Shown in pieces: positions 5,725-12,906 of a stretch of 17,204 bases of DNA (position 1 is the stretch's first letter; each line of letters begins with the position of its first letter). The translations under genes and the position numbers were made by a program. The DNA comes from JBCCFX01 sp039029515. Its GTDB lineage: Bacteria; Planctomycetota; Phycisphaerae; Phycisphaerales; SM1A02. The notes beneath the pieces were generated by a model. That model searched no databases and had not been told where the DNA came from. It saw only the letters and a program-made list of their open reading frames with translations. The stretch is taken from NCBI GenBank assembly GCA_039029515.1, contig JBCCFX010000070.1:1-17204 (forward strand), given 5' to 3'.

Positions 5725-7113
5725 TCACATCTCGGTCAGCCAGAGCACGAGCACCAGCAGGTTGGTGAAGACCAGCGCTGCAACGATAATCCACGGCACC
5801 ATCGAGCGTTGAGCGGGTTCGGCGGCGTGCGTGCGCGACTGGACTGGCGGAAGGTCCGCAGGGCCGGTAATCGTCTCGGCGATCGTCGAGAGATCCAGAT
5901 TGCGCTGCGCAAAGTGCGGTGACTCGCCATCCATGATCGACTGCAGATCGGTCAGCAGATCCGCCGAACTCTGGTACCGATCCGAGGCGTTCTTCGCCAT
6001 CATCATCTCGATCACCAGCGCGCAGCCCGCCGAGAGTTTCGGATTGATGTGGTCCGGCGGCACGAGGTCAGACTTCAGGTGCTTGTGCATCACCGCCGAT
6101 GGATTCTTGCCATCGAACGGCACGCGACCGGTCACCATGTGATACATCGTCGCGCCGAGACCATAGATGTCCGCCTGCGGACCGATCTTCAATTCGCCGC
6201 GAATCTGTTCCGGACTGATGTAGTACGGCGTGCCATACGCGCGGCCGGCTTCGGCTTCCGCGGCTTCCTTGTCGGAAATGCCGCGCGCGAGACCAAGGTC
6301 GGCGAGCTTCGCGCGCCCTTTGGTCGTCAGCATGATGTTCTTCGGCTTGATATCACGATGCACGAAGCCGCGGTCATGCGCGTGTTGCAGCGCTTTGCCG
6401 ATCTGCATGATCACTTCGACGGCTTCGGTTTCCGGGACGCGCTTTGCTTCCGTGATGCGGTCGTAGACCGTCGGTCCATCGACGTACTCCATGACGAAGT
6501 AATGATGATCACCCGCCTGGCCGACGTCATACGCCTGCACGATGTTCGGATGGTTGAGCTGCGCCGCCGCCTGGCCTTCCTTATAGAACCGCTCGATGAA
6601 GTTCTCGTTGTCGCTGAACTTCTTGGGAAGCACCTTGATCGCCACCATCCGGTCGAGGCTGATCTGCCGCGCCAGGAATACGGTGGCCATGGCGCCGGCC
6701 CCGAGCTTGCGGATGATCCGATAGCCGGGAATGCGCTGGCTGTCCTTCTTGGTCTCGAATTCCTCGCGAATGCGGTCGAGCTGCCGTCGCGTGAGGTATT
6801 GGTTGTCAACCATGACGTCCGCGAGCGTGTGCGGCCCTTCGTCATTGACGAGTTGGTTGCAGACATCGAGTTCGTCTTTGGTGACGAATCCGGCTTTCAC
6901 GACAAGTTTGCCGAGAATGGTGTCGAATCCGCCAGTGGTGATGTTGGCGTTCGCATCACCCTCCGGCTCATTGCTCAACGCCCGCGTATCCGAGCCGGCC
7001 GGATCGTGTGGCTCCACCTCGTCGAAGATGTCTTCGACCACGGAGTCCATAGGCAGCGGGGCATCGCTGTCGTCCGGCTGGCCAGATTTGTGGGCGGAAC
7101 TCGTCACGGACAT
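5725..7113 (-). CDS. Tail-anchored Ser/Thr protein kinase with a GspE/MshE N-like front domain
   Basis: The 462-residue protein has three parts. Residues 1-62 are acidic and probably disordered. Residues 63-120 form two similar half-motifs, ILGKLVVKAGFVTKDEL and LADVMVDNQYLTRRQL, resembling the N-terminal domain of type II secretion/type IV pilus ATPases (GspE-N/MshEN). Residues 131-400 are a Hanks-type kinase with glycine loop GAGAMATV (138-145), Lys160 in VAIK, Glu179 in helix C, HRDIKPKN with Asp254, DLG (Asp272, in place of the usual DFG) and GTPYYISPE. All catalytic residues are present, so it should be active. Residues about 438-459 form one membrane helix with only a few residues after it, placing the kinase in the cytoplasm as a tail-anchored protein. 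The start at 7113 has GAGGAAGG immediately upstream. No cognate phosphatase is in view, and the targets are unknown. Confidence 0.92.
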   Translation of the reverse strand: MSVTSSAHKSGQPDDSDAPLPMDSVVEDIFDEVEPHDPAGSDTRALSNEPEGDANANITTGGFDTILGKLVVKAGFVTKDELDVCNQLVNDEGPHTLADVMVDNQYLTRRQLDRIREEFETKKDSQRIPGYRIIRKLGAGAMATVFLARQISLDRMVAIKVLPKKFSDNENFIERFYKEGQAAAQLNHPNIVQAYDVGQAGDHHYFVMEYVDGPTVYDRITEAKRVPETEAVEVIMQIGKALQHAHDRGFVHRDIKPKNIMLTTKGRAKLADLGLARGISDKEAAEAEAGRAYGTPYYISPEQIRGELKIGPQADIYGLGATMYHMVTGRVPFDGKNPSAVMHKHLKSDLVPPDHINPKLSAGCALVIEMMMAKNASDRYQSSADLLTDLQSIMDGESPHFAQRNLDLSTIAETITGPADLPPVQSRTHAAEPAQRSMVPWIIVAALVFTNLLVLVLWLTEM

Positions 7114-7271
7114 CCTTCCTCGGTCTCGGACGGCGGAGCATATCCCGCGTCAACGGACCGATCCCGTCAAACTAGACTCGGCAGGTGCGTCCCTGTCAAC
7201 CATTCGCGCCATCTTGTGGAACGGATCCCTCGCAATCACCACGATTTGACCGCGATCTCCATAAACGACGA

Positions 7272-7294
7272 CGGCCGCCCCGTGAGGGCGGCCG
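7272..7294 (-). terminator. Probable terminator hairpin of the 732-residue protein gene
   Basis: CGGCCGCCC (7272-7280) pairs perfectly with GGGCGGCCG (7286-7294) around loop CGTGA. It lies 68 bp beyond the minus-strand stop at 7362 and ahead of the kinase gene. On the minus strand the following bases, TCGTCGTTTAT, are only moderately T-rich. The very stable stem makes a terminator reasonable; the weak U-tract lowers confidence. Confidence 0.45.
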
Positions 7295-7361
7295 CCATGT
7301 CAACTTCATTCGAGAGTTCTCGGACGTTGTCCTGAACCCCATGTCACAATGCGGGTTGTGA

Positions 7362-9560
7362 TCAGTTCCCGTCGACGAACGTGCTGGTCTTCGCCCGGCT
7401 GTTGCATTCCTCATGCAGCTTCTGCTCGAACTCAAAGGTGCTGAGCAGTTCCACGTGCCCATCGGCAAAGCCGACCGCAATGTCATCGCCCAGCAGGTAC
7501 ATCGCCCGGTCGTACGACATGATCTGACGCGAGGGGAATTTGATCGCCGAGTAGGTTCCACCCGACGCATCGAACCAGTAGTCCGGGCCGCCGTCCCACG
7601 CCGGTCCGTACGGCGATGACATCTCATTGAACGAGAAGCCGAGGTACGGATGGAGTTCGTTCACGTTGGCGGGGATCTTGTCGTTCCACTCGGCCGCGTA
7701 GGTCGCGGATGCGACCGCGACATTCCGCAGCATGGACATGCTCTGCGTGGCGCGAGCCTGCGTGCGTGCCTTCTCCACGGCGGGCAGCATGATGCCCGCG
7801 CCGAGACCAACGGCGGCAATCGCCGCGAGGCCTGAGCTGCCTGTCAGCACACCTGCGGTCGCGCAGAGGTTGACCAGCGCCGAACGATCACCTTGCGCGG
7901 TCACGACGATGTCATCACCTTCAATGCGCGTCAGGGTCACGGTGGCCATCGCGCCTTCGGCAAGCACCTCGTACGACGGCATGATGAAGCCCGGTTCTCG
8001 GTTCGGATCATTCGGCGAACGCGTCATATTGCTGAGTGCGGCCATGCCGAGGTTGACGAGTCCGTATCCATTGGAGATCAGGCGCGGCGTATCCACGAAC
8101 GACACGGCAACCGCGTTGTCAATCGATGCGCCGCCCATTTCGCGAAACCGCGGATGCGACAGCAGCGTGTCGGTGCCGTTATGGACCTGATCGAAAGCTG
8201 CGAGCAATGCCTGCGGTGACGTGGCCATGAAGAAGTACCCGCCCGCCTGACCGAAACTCAACTCGAGTGGTACGGGCAGGCCGGGGAATGTCAGCACGCT
8301 GAACGTGCTTCCTGCGATCGTGCGCGATGTGATGCGCACGTAACCGTTGGCACCCATCGTGCCTACCATGTTGGCCATGCCGGTGATCTGGTCGAAGGTC
8401 TCCTGAATGCCTTCCTGGTTCTCGATTTCCATGAAGCACACCATGCCGAGCAGACCGCCGCCGGTTTCGTCGGAAGCGTACGTTCCCATGGTGGTGCCGA
8501 GATGCGCAAGTAGGTCATCGCGAATGTGGAAGCCGGACTGTTCGGCGATCGCATCAAACGGATGCTGTTCATCCCAGTCCATGCCTGAAGCTTCTTCAAG
8601 GAATGGTCGCATGGATTCGAGCGTGTTCTCCACGTACGCAAGCAGGTCCTGTGTCTTCACGCTTGCATGCGTGGCGCTCCTTGGAATCGGCTGAAAGTCG
8701 TCGGCGTTCAGCGTGTTCGCCTTGGAGACGCCGGTCCTGGCAACGATGCCCGCGTAATTCGCCATCCGAACATGTGAGTACGCGCGGTCGGTACCGTGGC
8801 CGATCGCCACGGTCACCACCGGCGGATTCTCAGAGAGCAGTCCGGTGTCTTTGAGCGACATGTGCATGATCTCGCGCTCTTCGTCCGATGCGCCTTCAAG
8901 CACCTGATGAATCAGCGGGGCGATGGCGCCCAGATCCAGTCGCATGCCAACCGCCGTGTCGACATCAGCCGGCAATTCAGTTCGGCCAATGGACGCCGGC
9001 TTCGGATCAAAGCGCTGGAGCGCAGTGGTGAAGACCGGCGAATCGCCGATGCTCGTCGAGCCGTGCATCACCGGAACGCCATCGGCGTCGAGCGTATACA
9101 GGCCATCTTCGCGCTGGCCGTGAGCGTCATCGGGGACAACGGCTTCGAGCATGCGCCGGAACTTTCCGGCCATGGAGTCCGCGCCGGCCATCGTGTTGTT
9201 CTCAATATCGAGTTGCAGATAGAACGGTGGTTCCTCGCCGAAATCAACGCCTTCGATAATGCCGCCACGAAATGTCATCGGGCTCATCAGCATGTCGAGT
9301 GCGAGCTTGACGGCGGGCGCGGGAATGTCGTCGTCATTCAGTTCGCGTGGCAGGTCGAGCACACGGTCGTCGAGCAGGCGGAGGGCGCGGACCAGGCCGG
9401 CGTCCTTTGGATCCGCGAGCAGTGCTTCAATGCCGGCGGACTGGATGACGATCGCATCGCCGGGCGAGGTCTGAAGCACGTCTGCGGCAGTGAGCGGGGT
9501 GGTCGCGCCGCACCACGCGGCGACACCGACGGTCAGCGATGCCATGGTCCTGATATACAC
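7362..9560 (-). CDS. Large exported protein with a C-terminal pilin-like module
   Basis: The 732-residue protein starts at GTG 9560, with AGGAGG 7 nt upstream. The open frame reaches 9725, but that extension would precede the signal peptide and overlap the divergent operon. Residues 1-26 are a signal peptide (likely cut after TAA, before DVLQ). Residues 27-569 are an acidic alpha/beta region of unknown function; I recognise no catalytic motif. Residues 570-591 are a weakly hydrophobic Ala/Gly helix that runs into IMLPAVEKARTQARATQ. This matches the LLPALNKARARARLL segment of the prepilins encoded at 262-2123, and FADGHVELL at 698-706 matches their C-terminal motif. The prepilin peptidase site is missing. 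Related large proteins with a pilin-like end occur in planctomycetes. Possible roles are a surface, quality-control or secretion component, but this is speculative. Confidence 0.75.
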   Translation of the reverse strand: MYIRTMASLTVGVAAWCGATTPLTAADVLQTSPGDAIVIQSAGIEALLADPKDAGLVRALRLLDDRVLDLPRELNDDDIPAPAVKLALDMLMSPMTFRGGIIEGVDFGEEPPFYLQLDIENNTMAGADSMAGKFRRMLEAVVPDDAHGQREDGLYTLDADGVPVMHGSTSIGDSPVFTTALQRFDPKPASIGRTELPADVDTAVGMRLDLGAIAPLIHQVLEGASDEEREIMHMSLKDTGLLSENPPVVTVAIGHGTDRAYSHVRMANYAGIVARTGVSKANTLNADDFQPIPRSATHASVKTQDLLAYVENTLESMRPFLEEASGMDWDEQHPFDAIAEQSGFHIRDDLLAHLGTTMGTYASDETGGGLLGMVCFMEIENQEGIQETFDQITGMANMVGTMGANGYVRITSRTIAGSTFSVLTFPGLPVPLELSFGQAGGYFFMATSPQALLAAFDQVHNGTDTLLSHPRFREMGGASIDNAVAVSFVDTPRLISNGYGLVNLGMAALSNMTRSPNDPNREPGFIMPSYEVLAEGAMATVTLTRIEGDDIVVTAQGDRSALVNLCATAGVLTGSSGLAAIAAVGLGAGIMLPAVEKARTQARATQSMSMLRNVAVASATYAAEWNDKIPANVNELHPYLGFSFNEMSSPYGPAWDGGPDYWFDASGGTYSAIKFPSRQIMSYDRAMYLLGDDIAVGFADGHVELLSTFEFEQKLHEECNSRAKTSTFVDGN

Positions 9561-9712
9561 GTCTGATCCTCCTGAGGCGTCTGGGGGCGAACGAGAGAAA
9601 CGCGATCGGGAGCCGCAACTCGTCCGATAAGATGATCTTGGCATATGCATCGCACGTTCGCACGCGGCATTCGCGTCTTTTTCGGCCCAAGCAAGGACAG
9701 ATTCCGGCACGG
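9561..9712. promoter_or_regulatory. Divergent promoter region between the 732-residue protein gene and the envelope operon
   Basis: The 152-bp gap separates two divergent starts and must contain promoters for both directions. The minus-strand side ends in a strong AGGAGG. A GATAAGAT string around 9626 could serve as a -10 element on the plus strand, but I could not pair it with a convincing -35 box, so no exact promoter is assigned. Confidence 0.4.
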
Positions 9713-10813
9713 ATGGCCACTCCAACGCGCATCCTGATCATTCGTCCCAGTGCACTGGGCGATGTCTGTCGGACCGTGCCGGTGCTCACCAGCCTCCGCC
9801 GGGCCTATCCCGAAGCCACCATCGACTGGCTGGTGCAGGACACGTTCGCGCCCGCGATCATGCATCACCGCGATCTGGATGGTGTGATTCCGTTCCCGCG
9901 TCGGCAGTTTGCCGCCGCCTGGCGTCGACCGACCGTGGCCCGAGATGCCTTGCGATGGCTCAAGGGCCTGCGCGGACGTTCGTATGACCTTGTCATCGAT
10001 GCCCAGGGACTCGGGCGGAGCGGACTGATGACCTGGTTCACCGGGGCCGGTCGACGCATCGGTCATGCCGACGCCCGTGAGCTGGCGTGGATCGGCTATT
10101 CGCATCGCGTACCGTCGCGCCAGGTTACGCATACGGTCGATCGCATGATGGCGCTGCTGACGCCGCTAGACATCACGCCGATTCACGACATGCGGCTGGA
10201 TGTTGACCCGGACGCAGAGACGTGGTGGGACACCGAGCGTCGAACCGTCGAATTGCACGACGTGCCGTACATCGTGCTCGCCCCGACATCGCGCTGGCGC
10301 GGCAAGCAATGGCCGGTCGATCGCTGGCAGGAATTTGTCAGCCCGCGCGATTCCGATATGGCATGCGTCATCATCGGCGCGCCGGGCGAGGAATCTCAGG
10401 TCGCGCCACTTCTGGAAGACGTGCGCGATCGGCGAGATGTCATCAATGTGCTCGGTCACACATCCATTGCACAGACGATGGCGATCATTGCTCGATCACA
10501 CGCGGTCATCGCGAACGATTCCGCACCGTTGCATATGGCCGTCGGTCTGCAGCGACCGTGCGTCGCTTTATTCGGGCCGACAGATGAGCGCGCCGTCGGG
10601 CCATACGGTCGCGATGCAAGTGTCGTCCGCGCCATGCCATTGCCGACGGATCGCCCGGTGAGTTTCAAACACGATGAGCCGGGCCAGACGATGATGCGCG
10701 CGATCACCGTCGACCAGGTCCGCGATCGACTCACGATGGTGCTTGACGGCAAGTGCGATGCCGACGATTCCGTCGTCACGCCGCGCACACGCCCGGAAGG
10801 TGAATCATCGTGA
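9713..10813 (+). CDS. GT9 family glycosyltransferase, ADP-heptose:LPS heptosyltransferase-like
   Basis: This 366-residue GT-B enzyme has the hallmarks of family GT9 (WaaC/WaaF/WaaQ). The N-terminal RILIIRPSALGDV (6-18) includes the conserved Asp17, the expected general base. VIDAQGLGRSGL lies in the acceptor half. In the donor half are PTSRWRGKQWP and the signature NDSAPLHMAVGLQRPCVALF. The enzyme would transfer heptose from ADP-heptose to an LPS core acceptor at the inner face of the cytoplasmic membrane. The last gene of the same operon, hldE, makes this donor, which supports the assignment; the exact acceptor is unknown. The start at 9713 matches the family N-terminus; an in-frame ATG at 9632 has no better ribosome site. 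Its stop overlaps the next gene by 4 nt (GTGA). Confidence 0.88.
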   Translation: MATPTRILIIRPSALGDVCRTVPVLTSLRRAYPEATIDWLVQDTFAPAIMHHRDLDGVIPFPRRQFAAAWRRPTVARDALRWLKGLRGRSYDLVIDAQGLGRSGLMTWFTGAGRRIGHADARELAWIGYSHRVPSRQVTHTVDRMMALLTPLDITPIHDMRLDVDPDAETWWDTERRTVELHDVPYIVLAPTSRWRGKQWPVDRWQEFVSPRDSDMACVIIGAPGEESQVAPLLEDVRDRRDVINVLGHTSIAQTMAIIARSHAVIANDSAPLHMAVGLQRPCVALFGPTDERAVGPYGRDASVVRAMPLPTDRPVSFKHDEPGQTMMRAITVDQVRDRLTMVLDGKCDADDSVVTPRTRPEGESS

Positions 10814-11424
10814 GCGGTCGCCAACTCTATCTTGCCAGTACATCGCCGCGCCGTCGGCAGTTGCTCACCGAGGCCGGCTACGAATTCGAGATTGCGCCGC
10901 CGCGCGTGGATGATGGTCAGTTGCACCCGCAGACCACCCGGCCGACCGACTGGGTCATGGCGCTGGCCTGGATGAAGGCGCGCAGTGCCGCGGATGCGCT
11001 TCGAGTGCAAGGTATCGAGCTGGGCATCGTCCTTGCTGCCGACACGGTGTGCGCGCATGACTGTGAAATCCTCGGGCAGCCGCGCGATCGTGATGACGCG
11101 GAGCGCATGCTTCGGCGTATGCGTGATTCGGCGCACATCACGATGACCGGCGTCGCGCTCGCGCCGCTCGATCATCCCGGCCGTCTCATCGCGATCGATC
11201 AGGCAGAAGTGCACGTTGGCGCGATTCATGATGATGAGATCGTGTCGTATCTCGACAGTAACGCATGGATCGGCAAGGCCGGCGCCTACAATCTCGATGA
11301 ACGTCGGGCAGCGGGTTGGGCCATCGAATGCGTGGGAGATCCCACCACCGTCATGGGCCTGCCGATGAACCGTCTCGACGGCTGGCTGCGACGCGTCTCG
11401 GTCGCCAACGGAGTGTCTTCGTGA
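10810..11424 (+). CDS. maf: Maf-like nucleoside triphosphate pyrophosphatase
   Basis: The 204-residue protein belongs to the Maf/YhdE/YceF family, which hydrolyses non-canonical or excess NTPs to NMP and pyrophosphate in the cytoplasm. The N-terminal LASTSPRRRQLL (8-19) and VLAADTV (74-80, with Asp78) are typical. Two usual features differ: the family's LGKP is LGQP at 88-91, and the late YGIQG region reads AGAYNLDERRAAGW. The end (CVGDPTTVMGLPM) again fits the family. The GTG start at 10810 overlaps the preceding stop by 4 nt and has GGAAGG 9 nt upstream. A Maf gene inside a lipid A/heptose operon probably reflects co-expression rather than a step in LPS synthesis. Substrate class cannot be assigned. 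Confidence 0.87.
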   Translation: MSGRQLYLASTSPRRRQLLTEAGYEFEIAPPRVDDGQLHPQTTRPTDWVMALAWMKARSAADALRVQGIELGIVLAADTVCAHDCEILGQPRDRDDAERMLRRMRDSAHITMTGVALAPLDHPGRLIAIDQAEVHVGAIHDDEIVSYLDSNAWIGKAGAYNLDERRAAGWAIECVGDPTTVMGLPMNRLDGWLRRVSVANGVSS

Positions 11425-11831
11425 TCAATCTTGCTGAGATTCACCTGTCGCCGTCCGTCACGGTACCGACGCTGATCGTCGTGGGGTTGATGCTCGCGAT
11501 GTACGCGTGGAGTCTCGGCCATCCCGCGGTGCCCGAGAGTCGACGGCATATTCGACGACTGTCCGTGATGCTGATGATCATCTCGCTGCCGGTGTTCGCG
11601 AAGGGGCTGAGTTTCGTCGACGGCGATGTTGATCCGCGCGGCTACGCGATTGCCTGGACGGTCGCAATCGGTTTCATCATCGTGGTGGTGATCACTGCAT
11701 TCGTTGACATGGTCAACAATCTTCGGCTGTACCGCATTGAGCGCGCGGATCAGGTGCGCGGTGCTGCATCTGATCTCGTGGACGCGATCAATGAAGCACG
11801 CGAACAACGCGCTGAGGATGAATCCGCGTGA
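11421..11831 (+). CDS. Small three-helix membrane protein of the envelope operon, unknown function
   Basis: The 136-residue product has three predicted membrane helices at about 14-33, 46-65 and 73-95, then a charged helical tail (LRLYRIERADQVRGA) ending in acidic residues. Start choice: GTG at 11421 overlaps the Maf stop as GTGA and has GGAG 7 nt upstream. The open frame extends to 11316 inside maf, but that part reads as basic out-of-frame sequence. Its stop overlaps the lpxK start in the same GTGA way, so its translation appears coupled to both neighbours. That placement suggests a role at the inner membrane in lipid A or core assembly, but no family was recognised and no catalytic motif is visible. 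Confidence 0.75.
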   Translation: MINLAEIHLSPSVTVPTLIVVGLMLAMYAWSLGHPAVPESRRHIRRLSVMLMIISLPVFAKGLSFVDGDVDPRGYAIAWTVAIGFIIVVVITAFVDMVNNLRLYRIERADQVRGAASDLVDAINEAREQRAEDESA

Positions 11832-12853
11832 GTGGTCCGCTGCCAGACTGGACATTGCCGGCAACCGCGCCAGCGTCATGGCTCTATCGAGGCGCGATTG
11901 CCTGGCGCAATCGACATTACAACGATGCGCGCCGCGTCCATCGCCTCAACGTTCCGGTGATCTCGGTGGGTAACCTCACGACCGGCGGTGTCGGCAAGAC
12001 GCCGATGGTGATGTGGATCGTGCAGCATCTTCTGTCCATCGGTCGTCGGCCGGTCATCGCCCTGCGAGGCTACGGTGCCGGTCCGGGGGAACTCAGCGAC
12101 GAAGAAACCGAATACATGCAGCGCCTGCCGGAAGTCGATGTCGTCGTGCATCCGGATCGGTATCAGGCGTTATCCGGTTACCTCGACCAACGACCGGAAG
12201 TTGATTGCGCGGTGCTTGACGATGGCTTTCAACATCGCCAACTTCACCGTGACCTTGACCTCGTACTCGTCGACGCGACACGCGAAACGTGGCGCGAGCG
12301 CATGCTTCCTGCCGGTCACTTGCGTGAACCGGTTCGCAACCTGAATCGAGCCGATGCTGTCCTCGTGACCCGCTGCACTGATGTGGATTCAGCGCTGAGC
12401 GAATCCATCCAGGCGGCGCACGGTCGACCGGCACTTGCATGGTGCCGGCACGCATGGACGCACCTCGACTGGTACGACGCGGATGGCCATTCGCAACGGC
12501 CGGCCGATGAGCTCGACGGCCTTCGCGCGATCACGTTGCTCGGGGTCGGCAATCCCGGAGCACTTCGAGCTCAGCTTGAGCGACATGGCGTCACCATCGT
12601 GCAGGATCACCCTGTGCGGGATCATCAGCGGTACACACGGGCACAGCTTGATGCGCTGCAGGTCGACTCCGCCGAGGCATCAGCGCTGATCGTGACCGGC
12701 AAGGATTGGGTGAAGATCGAGCCGCTGCTAGACTGGACGTCGTGGTCGATGCCGGTGATCGTTCCGCGCGTTTCGCTTGATGTTCATACCGGTGCCATCA
12801 ACTTCCGGGCGATGCTGGAGAGTATCTGCCCGCCGGTCGAGAGCATGGTGTGA
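11828..12853 (+). CDS. lpxK: Tetraacyldisaccharide 4'-kinase (lipid A 4'-kinase)
   Basis: LpxK phosphorylates the 4' position of the tetraacylated disaccharide precursor to give lipid IVA at the inner membrane. The 341-residue protein matches the usual length. It has a P-loop ISVGNLTTGGVGKTP (45-59, Lys57), ALRGYGA after the first domain (family SRGYGG), a SDEE segment at 90-93 where the family has GDE, and LDDGFQH (130-136), the diagnostic second motif. Residues 15-31 probably form the N-terminal membrane-associated helix. The GTG start at 11828 overlaps the upstream stop by 4 nt. The gene indicates that the organism makes lipid A. The other lpx genes and waaA are not in this window. Confidence 0.93.
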   Translation: MSGPLPDWTLPATAPASWLYRGAIAWRNRHYNDARRVHRLNVPVISVGNLTTGGVGKTPMVMWIVQHLLSIGRRPVIALRGYGAGPGELSDEETEYMQRLPEVDVVVHPDRYQALSGYLDQRPEVDCAVLDDGFQHRQLHRDLDLVLVDATRETWRERMLPAGHLREPVRNLNRADAVLVTRCTDVDSALSESIQAAHGRPALAWCRHAWTHLDWYDADGHSQRPADELDGLRAITLLGVGNPGALRAQLERHGVTIVQDHPVRDHQRYTRAQLDALQVDSAEASALIVTGKDWVKIEPLLDWTSWSMPVIVPRVSLDVHTGAINFRAMLESICPPVESMV

Positions 12854-12906
12854 CGGTCGTAGTGTCGTCGCGGTCAGAAGAACCGCGGCACGTGGAAGGA
12901 GACGGC

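Noticed and set aside
5111..5812. 233-codon plus-strand frame over the Arg-rich protein gene and the following gap
   Set aside because: The minus-strand gene has a signal peptide, ribosome site and coding repeats; the plus-strand product has none of these.
6049..7335. 428-codon open frame on the plus strand, antisense to the kinase gene
   Set aside because: It mirrors the GC-rich codon pattern of the kinase gene. The product is full of His and Arg without domain structure, and the kinase on the other strand is certain.
8796..9566. 256-codon open frame antisense to the 732-residue protein gene
   Set aside because: Low-complexity basic product with no ribosome site; a mirror frame of the real gene.
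10456..11229. 257-codon minus-strand frame across the GT9 and maf genes
   Set aside because: Covers two well-identified genes on the opposite strand and resembles no family.
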